Assembly (NCBI RefSeq): GCF_050268245.1 | Contig: NZ_JBNNGK010000018.1 | Span: 1-64,000 of the forward strand | Origin: JBNNGK01 sp050268245 | GTDB lineage: Bacteria > Pseudomonadota > Gammaproteobacteria > Enterobacterales > Enterobacteriaceae | Length of the DNA: 64,000 bases | Reading direction: 5' to 3' | In this document: piece by piece, positions 37,666 through 47,344 of the stretch | How the letters are laid out: every line of letters starts with the position of its first letter | Position numbering within the stretch: the first letter of the stretch is position 1 | Made by a program: the position numbers and the translations under genes | The notes under the pieces: generated by a model | The model's database searches: none | Told to the model about the DNA's origin: nothing | Seen by the model: only the letters and a program-made list of their open reading frames with translations

Positions 37666-38123
37666 GTTATTACTCCATTGAATCAAATGATATTGCCGAA
37701 TGATTATAACCATTAGCCCCCCACAACAGGATAAAAACCGGCAAAGAGCCCTTGATTTACTGTATTCATCGGTAAAGATGCAAAAACACCCTACCACGCA
37801 TAATTATTCGGTTTTACCGTCTCATTTAGTCAGTTTTTTCTTGCAGCTTAATAGGGATTTCAGTATTTTGGTCGGGTAAAAGAAAGAGTTGGCTTACTTT
37901 TTTTTCTTACGCCTCAAATTTTTCATGTCATCCAAATGTGATAAGAAACCTTGTTTCCCGACAATCCGTTCGGGATTCTTTTTCCTATTTAATTAGCGCG
38001 ACAACGCCAAAGGGCGCTTAGTGTTGAGATTTTGTTGCTAATATCTTAAATTTGTCGCCAAACAAACCTTAACCTCCCGCGGTGGCCAGGCTGGCAACGG
38101 GTGGGCGTTCAGGAGCAAGTGAA

Positions 38124-38306
38124 ATGCAAATGACCCTAATGGAATACATCACGCAGCATTTTAACGGCGATCTTCAGCGCTATGCGCAATCAGAAGGCGT
38201 GAGCAGGGAACAAATTATCAAGTGGATCGATAATGAATGCTATGTGATCAAAGGACGATTATTTATGCCGGTAAAACACTTACCGTGCGAAGACGTGTTG
38301 TCATGA
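38124..38306 (+). CDS. Small helix-turn-helix-like protein (60 aa)
   Basis: 60 residues; AGGAG lies eight bases before the ATG. The segment LQRYAQSEGVSREQIIKWIDN looks like a Cro-type helix-turn-helix, followed by ECYVIKGRLFMPVKHL. It could be a small DNA-binding regulator. The family is not recognised. A terminator follows about 95 bases downstream. Confidence 0.55.
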   Translation: MQMTLMEYITQHFNGDLQRYAQSEGVSREQIIKWIDNECYVIKGRLFMPVKHLPCEDVLS

Positions 38307-38401
38307 CAACAAACGAAGAAAGCCGCCAACAGTCCAATTAAATTCCGGGCGTGAAGCCAAACAGCGCGGCCGCAGCAAGAGTATTATCTTGTTCAGATTG
38401 T

Positions 38402-38427
38402 AAACCCCGCCGAATAAAGCGGGGTTT
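38402..38427. terminator. Terminator shared by the 60-aa gene and tsx
   Basis: AAACCCCGC and GCGGGGTTT form a stem with an eight-base loop, followed by TTTT on the plus strand. It lies between convergent genes, 16 bases beyond the tsx stop. Confidence 0.8.
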
Positions 38428-38442
38428 TTTTGGCGATAATGA

Positions 38443-39318
38443 TCAGAAGTTGTAGCCGACCACCAGATAGTAACCCCAGCCGGTAGATTTGATTGGCCCC
38501 TGAGGCGCTTCAATATCAACGCCATCCTGCCATTGCCCACCATTATGGAAGTAACGTGCCACCACCGAGTAGTGCCAGTGATCGTAATTCAGTGCTAAAA
38601 CATGGCTGGAAGCGATCGAATTGCTGGTACGCGCCTGGCGACCACCGACTTTAAAATCGTCTTTACCCAGATCGGAACCGAAATCAAAGTTAGTGAAACC
38701 GATATAGTTCAGGTTACCGCCCCAAACCTGGGTCAGCGGCACAAAGTATTTCACTTTAAATCGGTAACCATCCCAACTGTTCTGGTTCGCTGCGTCGTAG
38801 TTCTTCCATTGATATTTGGCGTAAATATTCATCGACAAGCTCATCGGCAGGCCTGTTTCAATGTCGGTACCCAACCCCATATACCACGTGCTCTGGCGCG
38901 ATAAATCATTGCGGCCCATGTCATAGATAATGTTGTTAGCAAAATACCATTCTTTGAACGGGCCAAAGCTCAGATCGGCACCGGTTAACTTGTCGATAGA
39001 GAAGCGCGGCTCAATCTCCATAAACAACGGCGAACCTTTGTCCCAGATACCGCGGTCTGGCGTGTTACCGACACCGAAGAATTTCGGTACATCAATATAG
39101 CCATAAAAATCGAACCATTCGTGCTTGGCAAACGCTTCGTACTCCAAGTACACGTCATTATTCAGCTGTGGTCCGAAGCGGGTATGGTAACTCCCGACTA
39201 CGTTCACACTTTGATGCCACCAATCCGAAAGAAATTGTCCGTCTTTGCTATCAGCCATCGATGATGCACTGTAAGAGGTTGCCAGAAGTACACCTGCTGC
39301 AAGAGCGATTTTTTTCAT
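38443..39318 (-). CDS. tsx: Nucleoside-specific outer-membrane channel Tsx
   Basis: Monomeric outer-membrane beta-barrel for nucleoside and deoxynucleoside uptake, also a phage and colicin receptor in E. coli. The 291-residue precursor has a signal peptide ending SSMA. The mature part starts DSKDGQFLSDWWHQSVNVVGSYHTRFGP, and the barrel ends in the C-terminal Phe required for assembly (YLVVGYNF). Conservation with enterobacterial Tsx is strong throughout. A long upstream region probably carries CRP and CytR control. Confidence 0.95.
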   Translation of the reverse strand: MKKIALAAGVLLATSYSASSMADSKDGQFLSDWWHQSVNVVGSYHTRFGPQLNNDVYLEYEAFAKHEWFDFYGYIDVPKFFGVGNTPDRGIWDKGSPLFMEIEPRFSIDKLTGADLSFGPFKEWYFANNIIYDMGRNDLSRQSTWYMGLGTDIETGLPMSLSMNIYAKYQWKNYDAANQNSWDGYRFKVKYFVPLTQVWGGNLNYIGFTNFDFGSDLGKDDFKVGGRQARTSNSIASSHVLALNYDHWHYSVVARYFHNGGQWQDGVDIEAPQGPIKSTGWGYYLVVGYNF

Positions 39319-39905
39319 TTTATTACCACATGCTTAAAGGGCCATTGCCTGCCCGTTAGAAAAGATGACAAATGAGTCTGAACGACATCGGGTGTCACGC
39401 ACGATTAACCGAACACCGCGCGCATTATAGAAATCACTGAGTGTAATAATCTGTGATCCAGTTACCCATTTTGCGAATAAGTAATCGATTGCGTTCTCAT
39501 TTGTCAAATTATGTTTCATGCAAGTTCACAATCGATGTGATTTTTGTCATGAACGAAGATTTTTTATGCAGGTTTTGTGCCCATTTCAACCAGTATTAGA
39601 AATTAGTGTTACGAGCCTTGTTAAGCATAAAACCGGTGCACGGCCTCGTACCGTTTAGCTAACGAGAGTAGGTGATGGGCGGTGTTTTCGGTCGCTATCA
39701 GCGAGCCGCAACTTATTGCGGTTGCAAACCGAGCGGTCAAGGGGAAGTGACGATTGCCTACACCAAGGTGCGAAGGCGTTCATGGCTGTAGAGTGCTTTG
39801 TCTATGATGTCTGGCGTTACAACATGGCTACCCTGCCGCTCAGGCTTAACTGAGCGACAGTGAGACACCGATAAGCGGTAGGTGCTGCGTCACGTCGGGA
39901 GCGGT
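39319..39905. other. Long tsx upstream region, otherwise empty
   Basis: 590 bases between tsx and the small gene at 39906. A candidate CRP site TGTGATTTTTGTCATG at 39536-39551 (nine of ten would need TCACA, here TCATG) lies about 220 bases upstream of tsx. A 38-codon frame at 39674-39790 with AGTAGGTG ahead of the ATG is too weak to call. Nothing else recognised. Confidence 0.45.
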
Positions 39906-40178
39906 TCAGCGCGCACCTGGCAACGCTTTAGCTATGTTTTCATCGCGAAAAATCACCTCATCGCCACGCGCAACCTCCCATTCTTTAGGCGGGATGTCGA
40001 CTTTCGGCGCAGCCGCGATCACTGCCCCTACGATTTGTTTTCCTTCACGCCGTAGAATACTGACATCAAGCTGGTATTCATGGCGTAGATTAGCGGTGGT
40101 CAAGCGCACCGTATCGCCGCGTGAGTATACCTGATCGTCAATACTAGGTTGCTGAATAAACAGAATATCGCTTCTCAT
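39906..40178 (-). CDS. Hypothetical protein (90 aa)
   Basis: 90-residue soluble protein, no signal peptide or membrane helix and no recognised family. It looks like a small beta-rich domain (QVYSRGDTVRLTT, then VGAVIAAAP, then VARGDEVIFRDENI). The start has GGAACC-type purines six to ten bases ahead. The codon pattern resembles neighbouring genes, so it is probably real. Confidence 0.5.
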   Translation of the reverse strand: MRSDILFIQQPSIDDQVYSRGDTVRLTTANLRHEYQLDVSILRREGKQIVGAVIAAAPKVDIPPKEWEVARGDEVIFRDENIAKALPGAR

Positions 40179-40268
40179 AGTGCAGGTTCCTTTTGACAGA
40201 AGACGTAATCATAGCTTAGTAGAATTTAGTCCCCTGTGAGATGGAAAATATCAACGATCATCCATCAA

Positions 40269-41159
40269 TCAAGCACGGGTTGCCCGCCAACAGATCAAAG
40301 AGCCAACAGTCACCATCATCACACCCTGCCAAAAATTGATGGTCAGCGTAGTACTGAGCACCACGGCGGCAAAAACCGATGACAATACCGGGGTAAAATA
40401 AGACGCCGTGGCCAACAGCGTCATATTGCCATGCAGAATACCGACGTTCCACGCAGCATACGCGGTCCCCATCGCCATACCGGCACACAGCACCGTCAGC
40501 GTGACAGGCAGAGTAAAATGTAAACTGCTTTCAGAGCTAAAGGCATACTTCAACCACAGCGCTAACGCGGTCAGCGTAATAAACAGCACGACGCCATTAT
40601 GGCCTTGAGCGATACGTTTGGTGACGTTGCAATAAATAGCCCAAATAATCGCTCCGCTAAATGCCAGCGAATAACTGAGAGGATTGCTGTACACATTTAC
40701 CCGCATTTGTGCCAGCGACCAACCGCCCTCCCCACTCATTATCCAACCAATACCCAGTAGCGCTAACGCCAATCCCGGCATAACCCACCATTTTGCCTTC
40801 TGCCCGTTAAATAATATCGCCATCAATACCGTCAGGCTCGGCCACAAATAGTTAATCATCCCAAGCTCTATCGCCTGCATCCGATTACTGGCATAGCCCA
40901 AGGATAATGAAAGACAGATCTCATACGCTACAAACAGCAGGCTACCGACGATCAGATAGTTTTTCGGGAACAACGCCAATTTAGGCACCCCCATCACCGC
41001 CAATAGGAAAACCGCCCCCACGCTGTAGATCATCGCCGCACCGCCGATAGGGCCTAAATCTTCACTGACGCTGCGGATCAGACCCACGACGCTACTCCAT
41101 AACACTATCGCCAATAATCCCATCCATGTGGCTTTCTGCGACGCAGATAATAAGGACAT
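40269..41159 (-). CDS. yddG: Aromatic amino acid exporter YddG (DMT/EamA family)
   Basis: Inner-membrane exporter with ten predicted helices, close to E. coli YddG, which expels aromatic amino acids and paraquat. About 296 residues against 293. Diagnostic segments are MQAIELGMINYLWPSLTVLMAILFN and NVGILHGNMTLLATASYFTPVLSS. The second of two tandem start codons (TTG ATG) is used. Single gene, same direction as puuP but 190 bases away. Confidence 0.88.
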   Translation of the reverse strand: MSLLSASQKATWMGLLAIVLWSSVVGLIRSVSEDLGPIGGAAMIYSVGAVFLLAVMGVPKLALFPKNYLIVGSLLFVAYEICLSLSLGYASNRMQAIELGMINYLWPSLTVLMAILFNGQKAKWWVMPGLALALLGIGWIMSGEGGWSLAQMRVNVYSNPLSYSLAFSGAIIWAIYCNVTKRIAQGHNGVVLFITLTALALWLKYAFSSESSLHFTLPVTLTVLCAGMAMGTAYAAWNVGILHGNMTLLATASYFTPVLSSVFAAVVLSTTLTINFWQGVMMVTVGSLICWRATRA

Positions 41160-41353
41160 CAAGAGAGTTCCATTACTTTAATTTTTATCGGGATTTTCAC
41201 TGTACCGCGGGGCATGAAAAAATAAAAGTTTAGCCACAAAAAGGTTCAGGGTTTGGCGTGACAGACAGCACGGGGCTGCCGTGTTGTAGAGACCCCACGT
41301 AAGTCGCTTCGGCAAGCTTGGGGAGTCGATATGCCCCCCAAGCGACGACGGCA

Positions 41354-42724
41354 TTACTGCTGCGTTTGACGTTTAAACTGGGGCGGTGGTTGACGAAAAC
41401 GCCGGGTGAGATACACCAGATAGCCAAAGCCCAACGCAGCCCATGTCAGCCCCATCGTCAGCGAGCTCTTTTCCAGGTTTAGCCACAGCACACCGACGGT
41501 GAGTGCACCAACCAACGGCAAAATCAGGAAGTGAAAGCGATCGCGCCAAGTCTTGTTGCGCCCTTCACGAATAAAGAAGTGGCTGATTACCGACAGATTG
41601 ACGAAAGTAAACGCCACCAGCGCACCGAAATTGATCAGCGCAGTAGCCGTGACCAAATCAAACCACAGCGAGGATAGTGCCACGATGCCAACCATCACCA
41701 CATTAAGCGTCGGCGTCCGCCATTTCGGGTGCACATAACCGAATATTTTTTCAGGGAATACGTTATCACGCCCCATCACATACAACAGGCGAGAAACGCT
41801 GGCCTGCGACGCCAAACCGGAGGCCAACGTATTAATGAACGTGGTACACAGAAAAATAGACATGAACAGCTTTCCGCCAACGTACAGGGCAATTTCCGGC
41901 AACGCGGCATCCGGTTGTTTAAAGCGTTCAATAGTAGGAAAAAACAGCTGAATAAAAAATGAAACGCTAATGAAAATCACGCCACCATACAAGGCCGTCA
42001 AGAAGATAGCGCGCGGAATAACTTTAGCAGCATTGGGTGTCTCTTCACTCAACGTGGTGACGGCGTCAAAACCGAGAAATGAAAAGCACAGAATGGTCGC
42101 CCCGGTGATAATCGGTAACAGGTGCGCATTTTCACTCACAAAAGGTTGTAAGCTCCATACGGTGCCAACCCCTTCCCCCTTATTTAATCCATGGATGACC
42201 AAAAAAATAAATACCGCGATAATCATCAGTTGCACTAAAACGAATAGCGTATTGAAGTTCGCGACCACATTAACGCTTTTCAGGTTGATGGCCGTCATAA
42301 TACACACAAAACTAGCCACCCAAACCCACGGAGGAACCTCAGGAAACAACGCGGTGAGATAAATTTTTGCCAGTAAGGTATTAATCATCGGTAAGAACAA
42401 ATAGTCCAAGAGCGATGACCAGCCGACCAAAAAACCCACGTGGGGATTTATCGCTTTTTGTGCGTAAGTATAGGCGGAGCCTGCGGCAGGAAATTGGCGC
42501 ACCAGTTTGCCATAACTGATGGCAGTAAACAGCACGCCCGCTAACGCAAATAAATAAGATGCAGGAACATGACCATCCGTCACACCGGAAACAATACCAA
42601 AAGTATCGAATACCGTCATCGGCGTCAGATAGGCCAGCCCCATCATGACCACTTGCCACAATTTAAGGGACTTTCGCAGTTGCGGTTTGTCCGCGTCATT
42701 ACTTTCGGTGGCGCTTATTGTCAT
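41354..42724 (-). CDS. puuP: Putrescine importer PuuP (APC family)
   Basis: Proton-driven putrescine permease of the amino acid-polyamine-organocation family with twelve helices, about 456 residues. The N terminus LRKSLKLWQVVMMGLAYLTPMTVFDTFGIVSGVTDG is typical of PuuP. GAGGAAA precedes the ATG at 42724. The eleven extra codons upstream are unlikely to be used. Downstream of puuA on the same strand, so the two are probably cotranscribed. Confidence 0.9.
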   Translation of the reverse strand: MTISATESNDADKPQLRKSLKLWQVVMMGLAYLTPMTVFDTFGIVSGVTDGHVPASYLFALAGVLFTAISYGKLVRQFPAAGSAYTYAQKAINPHVGFLVGWSSLLDYLFLPMINTLLAKIYLTALFPEVPPWVWVASFVCIMTAINLKSVNVVANFNTLFVLVQLMIIAVFIFLVIHGLNKGEGVGTVWSLQPFVSENAHLLPIITGATILCFSFLGFDAVTTLSEETPNAAKVIPRAIFLTALYGGVIFISVSFFIQLFFPTIERFKQPDAALPEIALYVGGKLFMSIFLCTTFINTLASGLASQASVSRLLYVMGRDNVFPEKIFGYVHPKWRTPTLNVVMVGIVALSSLWFDLVTATALINFGALVAFTFVNLSVISHFFIREGRNKTWRDRFHFLILPLVGALTVGVLWLNLEKSSLTMGLTWAALGFGYLVYLTRRFRQPPPQFKRQTQQ

Positions 42725-42850
42725 GGGAGTTTCCTCACCGGCGTCCTGTACGCCCAATAGGAAGAAAGCAACCGCGACGCGCAGCCTCGCCAGGCCACAG
42801 GATAGCCGACAAAATACGCCTTACGCGAGCGGTAAGTCTGGTTGCATGAA

Positions 42851-44269
42851 TCAGGCGTTTTTCAGCATCCATTCAATTTCAGTTTCGGTGATCAAGCGCT
42901 CAAATTGTACCAGTTCATCGGTTTTGCAGGCGAGATAAACATGGCTAAATCGTTTACCGAGCAAGGCCGTCAGCTCTGGGTTATGTTCAAATTCATACAG
43001 CGCATCGCTCTGACGGATCGGAAACGGCAAGCCTTCTTGCTCTAAACCGTTACCCGTCACCGGTTCCGGCAACGGCAGCGCCGTTTCTAATCCGTATACT
43101 ATACCGGCCAATATCGCCGCCATGACTAAATAAGGGTTCGCATCAGCGCCGGCGACACGATACTCCACTCGGTGATTATCGCGATCGCCACACGGAACCC
43201 GCAACGCTACGGTTCGGTTGTTATGGCCCCAAGAGGCCTGCGTCGGTACGTACATGCCCGGCTGAAAGCGGCGATAAGCGTTAACGTTCGGTGCCAACAA
43301 GGCCATCGACGCAGGCATCAACGCGATCATCCCGGCTAACGCCTGCTGCATCAGCGCAGAGTCTTCACCATCATCATCGGCAAAGACGTTACTGCCGTTA
43401 TTGTCGAGCATACTGATATGGACATGCATACCGCTGCCCGCATGCTCTTCGTACGGCTTAGCCATAAAGGTCGCCTGCATTTGATGCTTTTCCGCCACCA
43501 TGCGAATCAAGCGCTTTAACGCTAACGCGTGGTCGCAGGCTTGTAGCACATCATGCGTATGATGCAGGTTGACTTCGAACTGACCGGGCGAGGCTTCCGC
43601 CACCGCACCATCAGCGGGAATGCCCTGCAAGTGCGCTAGTTCATCAATCTCACTGAGTACATCAGCAAAGTGGTTGAGATTATCCACCGAATAGACCTGG
43701 CTTTGGGTATTACGTTCCTGCGTGCCCGGCGCACATGGCGGCTGTAAATCGCCTTCGGCATCACGCTGACGATCGATCAGATAGAACTCCAACTCTACCG
43801 CTACCACAGGCGATAATCCGCGCTGGCGCAACTGCTGCCATACGCGGTTCAACACATTGCGTGGTTCAACGTCAAAGGGAGTGCCATCTTCGTCCAACAT
43901 AGTAAGCAACACCTGACCGATATATTGCGGATCGGCCGCCGATGGCGTTAACGTCCCCAGCACCGGCACACAAATATGATCCGGCTCACCTAACTCCTGC
44001 CCCAGCCCCGCCTCTTCAACCACATTACCCAGAATATCCATCGCGAATACCGACGCCGGGAAGTAACACCCTTTCTCTAACTTGTTCAGCCCAGCGACTG
44101 GTATACGTTTACCCCGGAAGCTGCCGTTAAGGTCGGTCAACAAAACATCAATATGTTGTGTTAACGGATAGCGCTCTAGAAATGTCTTCACTTCACGCTG
44201 GAAGGAACTACTTCGTCTGTCTTCATTTTTTTGAACAAAGTTTTCCACTTCTACAATGTTGGTCTGCAT
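42851..44269 (-). CDS. puuA: Glutamate-putrescine ligase PuuA
   Basis: Glutamine-synthetase-like enzyme that joins glutamate and putrescine at the cost of ATP, the first step of the Puu pathway. 472 residues, the expected length. Motifs include VELEFYLIDRQ, the metal and ammonia-channel region HAGSGMHVHISMLD and RFQPGMYVPTQASWGHNNRTVALRVP. It is divergent from puuD, with the regulatory region between them, exactly as in E. coli. Confidence 0.95.
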   Translation of the reverse strand: MQTNIVEVENFVQKNEDRRSSSFQREVKTFLERYPLTQHIDVLLTDLNGSFRGKRIPVAGLNKLEKGCYFPASVFAMDILGNVVEEAGLGQELGEPDHICVPVLGTLTPSAADPQYIGQVLLTMLDEDGTPFDVEPRNVLNRVWQQLRQRGLSPVVAVELEFYLIDRQRDAEGDLQPPCAPGTQERNTQSQVYSVDNLNHFADVLSEIDELAHLQGIPADGAVAEASPGQFEVNLHHTHDVLQACDHALALKRLIRMVAEKHQMQATFMAKPYEEHAGSGMHVHISMLDNNGSNVFADDDGEDSALMQQALAGMIALMPASMALLAPNVNAYRRFQPGMYVPTQASWGHNNRTVALRVPCGDRDNHRVEYRVAGADANPYLVMAAILAGIVYGLETALPLPEPVTGNGLEQEGLPFPIRQSDALYEFEHNPELTALLGKRFSHVYLACKTDELVQFERLITETEIEWMLKNA

Positions 44270-44437
44270 GGTTCACCCGCCGTTATGTTTGGTCAGTGGT
44301 TCTCACACGTTATCACCGTCGTGATTGACGATTATCCTGCTCGATATAATGCCCACCAATGAAACATAGTTGCAACAAAATTGTTTTTCAAGTGTTAATT
44401 TGGTTTGAATATTGGTTTTTTGACTGCTAGATTTATT

Positions 44438-44529
44438 AAATATTGAACAATGGAGACAACAATTAGGCATATCGTTCATAATTTCGAACACACAAAGGGG
44501 ATAGCATGGGCAATATATTTAACAGACCG
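44438..44529. promoter_or_regulatory. Candidate PuuR operators between puuA and puuD
   Basis: Two AT-rich elements, AAATATTGAACAATGG at 44438-44453 and GGCAATATATTTAACAGA at 44509-44526. They resemble the known E. coli PuuR sites (ATATAATGAACA / CAATATATTGAC types). The second overlaps the first codons of puuD, as it does in E. coli. Assigned by resemblance. Confidence 0.55.
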
Positions 44530-45267
44530 ATTATCGGTATCGTAATGTGCAGGAACAGGTTAAACCAACACCCAACACAGACCTTGCAAGAAAAGTACCT
44601 GCATGGGGTCGTTGCCGCTGGCGGATTACCCGTCGCGCTGCCGCATGCGCTGGCAACGCCGGATATGCTAGAAAATTTATTACCGCATCTTGACGGCGTG
44701 ATGCTACCCGGTAGCCCCAGCAATGTGCAGCCGCACCTTTATGGTGAAAACGGCGATGAGCCTGACGCCGATCCAGGGCGTGATGAACTGAGCCTGGCGT
44801 TGATCCGCCTGGCACTAGACAGGCGCATTCCCCTTTTCGCCATTTGCCGCGGCATGCAGGAAATGGTGGTGGCCACCGGCGGTACCCTGCATCGCCGTTT
44901 ATATGAATTGCCTACCTTGTTGGAACACCGCGAAGATCACGATCTGCCATTAGAGCAACAGTATGCCCCCGCCCACGAAGTGATCGTGGAAGAAGGCGGG
45001 CTGCTCTCGCAATTGATTCCTGATTGCAACCGATTCTGGGTCAACTCACTGCACGGACAAGGTGCCAAAAGCCTCGGTTCCAACGTTCGGATTGAAGCAC
45101 ACGCTGCCGATGGGTTGGTGGAAGCGATCAGCCTCCGCGATCAGCCATTTGCATTGGGCGTGCAATGGCACCCGGAGTGGAACAGCGATGAATACGCGCT
45201 CTCCCGCCTGCTGTTTGAGGGGTTCATTACCGCATGTCAACACTATCGCAAGGAAAAACGCCCATGA
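44506..45267 (+). CDS. puuD: Gamma-glutamyl-GABA hydrolase PuuD
   Basis: Class-I glutamine amidotransferase-like hydrolase (peptidase C26) that releases GABA and glutamate from gamma-glutamyl-GABA, the last Puu-specific step. 253 residues with the nucleophile Cys in FAICRGMQEMV (about 114) and His/Glu in VQWHPEWNSDEY (about 222-224). First gene of puuDRCB. Its stop overlaps the puuR start. Confidence 0.95.
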   Translation: MGNIFNRPIIGIVMCRNRLNQHPTQTLQEKYLHGVVAAGGLPVALPHALATPDMLENLLPHLDGVMLPGSPSNVQPHLYGENGDEPDADPGRDELSLALIRLALDRRIPLFAICRGMQEMVVATGGTLHRRLYELPTLLEHREDHDLPLEQQYAPAHEVIVEEGGLLSQLIPDCNRFWVNSLHGQGAKSLGSNVRIEAHAADGLVEAISLRDQPFALGVQWHPEWNSDEYALSRLLFEGFITACQHYRKEKRP

Positions 45268-45821
45268 GCGATGTCAGCTTGGCACCGGGAAAACGTCTGT
45301 CACAGATCCGTCAGCAATTAGGTTTGTCGCAGCGCCGCGTGGCCGAACTGTCTGGATTAACCCATAGCGCGATCAGCACCATTGAGCAGGACAAAGTCAG
45401 CCCCGCCATCAGTACGTTACAGAAATTACTGACGGTGTATGGCCTCTCTCTGTCGGCATTTTTCGCAGAGTCGGAGAAACCGGCAGAGCCGCAAATTGTG
45501 ATCGAACATAAAGATTTGATCGAAATTGGCAGCCAAGGCGTTTCAATGAAATTGATCCACAACGGTGACCCCAACCGCACGCTGGCCATGATGATCGAAA
45601 CCTATGAGCCGGGCACCACCACCGGCGAACGCATTAAACATCAGGGGGAAGAGATCGGCACCCTATTGGAAGGCGAAGTGGTATTGCAGGTTAACGGCCA
45701 AGTTTACCACCTGGAAGCAGGCCAAAGTTACGCCATCAACACCGGCATTCCCCACAGTTTCAGCAACACGTCGGCACGTATTTGTCGCATTGTCAGCGCC
45801 CACACACCGACGACATTCTGA
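45264..45821 (+). CDS. puuR: Putrescine utilisation repressor PuuR
   Basis: 185-residue repressor with an XRE-type helix-turn-helix (RLSQIRQQLGLSQRRVAELSGLTHSAIS) and a C-terminal cupin domain (about 115-180, GEEIGTLLEGEVVLQVNG). In E. coli it represses the puu genes and is released by putrescine. The start at 45264 overlaps the puuD stop (ATGA). The longer frame upstream is not used. Confidence 0.93.
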   Translation: MSDVSLAPGKRLSQIRQQLGLSQRRVAELSGLTHSAISTIEQDKVSPAISTLQKLLTVYGLSLSAFFAESEKPAEPQIVIEHKDLIEIGSQGVSMKLIHNGDPNRTLAMMIETYEPGTTTGERIKHQGEEIGTLLEGEVVLQVNGQVYHLEAGQSYAINTGIPHSFSNTSARICRIVSAHTPTTF

Positions 45822-45836
45822 TTAACGGAGCAAGGT

Positions 45837-47333
45837 ATGGACTTTCACCACCTGCAATACTGGCAGCAACGGGCGCAAGCCCTGACTATTGAGAACCGAC
45901 TGTTTATTAATGGCCAATATCTGTCGGCCGCCGAAGGGGGAACCTTTGCGGTGGACGATCCCGCCAGACGATGCGAATTGACACAGGCGGCGCGCGGCAC
46001 CGGCGTTGATATCGATCTGGCAGTCAGCGCCGCGCGTGACGTTTTTGCGCGCGGCGACTGGTCACACGCCACCCCGACACAACGCAAGAACACATTATTG
46101 CAATTGGCGGCGCTGATAGAGCAGCATGCAGAACAGTTAGCCCTGCTGGAAACGCTCGATACCGGCAAACCGATTCGCCACAGCCTGCGTGATGATATTC
46201 CCGGCGCCGCGCGGTGCATTCGTTGGTATGCCGAAGCCATTGATAAAGTATACGGCGAAATAGCCCCCACCGGCGGTGATGCGCTGGCGCTGATTGCGCG
46301 TGAACCCATCGGTGTGGTCGGTGCCATTGTTCCGTGGAACTTCCCATTGTTGCTGGCCTGCTGGAAGCTCGGCCCTGCGCTAGCCGCAGGTAACAGCGTG
46401 GTACTCAAACCCTCAGAAAAGTCCCCTTTAAGCGCGCTCTATCTTGGTCAGTTAGCCAAACAGGCCGGTCTGCCCGATGGCGTGCTGAATATCGTCGCCG
46501 GTTACGGCCATGACGCGGGTAAAGCGCTGGCGCTGCATAACGACGTAGACGCCCTCGCCTTTACCGGTTCCACCGCCGTCGCCAAGCAGCTCATGGTCTA
46601 TGCTGGCGAGTCAAATATGAAACGCGTATGGCTGGAAGCGGGCGGTAAAAGCGCCAATATTATTTTCGCAGACTGCCCGGATCTGGATAAAGCGGCACAG
46701 CATGCGGCCGCTGGTATCTTCTACAATCAAGGCCAGGTCTGCATTGCGGGTACCCGCCTGCTGGTAGAAGAAAGCATCCAGCAGGCATTCTTACAGAAAC
46801 TGCGCCACTACGCGGCCGCCTTCATCCCCGGCAACCCACTCGATCCGGCCACGGTGATGGGCACGCTGATTGACGCGACTCACAGCGAAAAAGTCGCCAA
46901 GGCTATCGAGCAGGGTATACAGCAAGGGGCAACGCTATTTCTTGATGGCCGCCAACACCCGTTGGGCGATCATGACAGCTATCTCGGCCCCACCATCTTG
47001 ACCCAGGTAGACAACCAGATGGCCGTCGCACGGGAGGAAATCTTCGGCCCGGTAGTGGTTGTGACGCCGTTTAACGGCGAGCAACAGGCCTTAGCGCTGG
47101 CCAATGATAGCGAATACGGGCTCGGTGCCGCCTTGTGGACACGAGATTTGTCACGTGCCCATCGTCTTGCTCGCCAACTGAAAGCCGGCTCAGTCTTCAT
47201 TAATAATTATAACGAAGGCGATATGACCGTTCCGTTCGGCGGCTATAAGCAAAGTGGCAACGGCCGCGATAAATCATTACACGCGTTGGATAAATTCACC
47301 GAACTGAAAACCACCTGGATTTCTCTCGAATAA
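45837..47333 (+). CDS. puuC: Gamma-glutamyl-gamma-aminobutyraldehyde dehydrogenase PuuC
   Basis: NAD(P)-dependent aldehyde dehydrogenase that oxidises gamma-glutamyl-gamma-aminobutyraldehyde to gamma-glutamyl-GABA. 498 residues. It has the general base Glu in LEAGGKSANII (about 267), the catalytic Cys in NQGQVCIAGTR (about 302) and the cofactor region VVPWNFPLLLACWKLGPALAAGN. It follows puuR by 15 bases and precedes puuB by 11. Confidence 0.94.
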   Translation: MDFHHLQYWQQRAQALTIENRLFINGQYLSAAEGGTFAVDDPARRCELTQAARGTGVDIDLAVSAARDVFARGDWSHATPTQRKNTLLQLAALIEQHAEQLALLETLDTGKPIRHSLRDDIPGAARCIRWYAEAIDKVYGEIAPTGGDALALIAREPIGVVGAIVPWNFPLLLACWKLGPALAAGNSVVLKPSEKSPLSALYLGQLAKQAGLPDGVLNIVAGYGHDAGKALALHNDVDALAFTGSTAVAKQLMVYAGESNMKRVWLEAGGKSANIIFADCPDLDKAAQHAAAGIFYNQGQVCIAGTRLLVEESIQQAFLQKLRHYAAAFIPGNPLDPATVMGTLIDATHSEKVAKAIEQGIQQGATLFLDGRQHPLGDHDSYLGPTILTQVDNQMAVAREEIFGPVVVVTPFNGEQQALALANDSEYGLGAALWTRDLSRAHRLARQLKAGSVFINNYNEGDMTVPFGGYKQSGNGRDKSLHALDKFTELKTTWISLE

Positions 47334-47344
47334 GGACGGATAAC

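Noticed and set aside
39674..39790. 38-codon frame with a possible ribosome site in the tsx upstream region
   Set aside because: No recognised family and too short to separate from chance.
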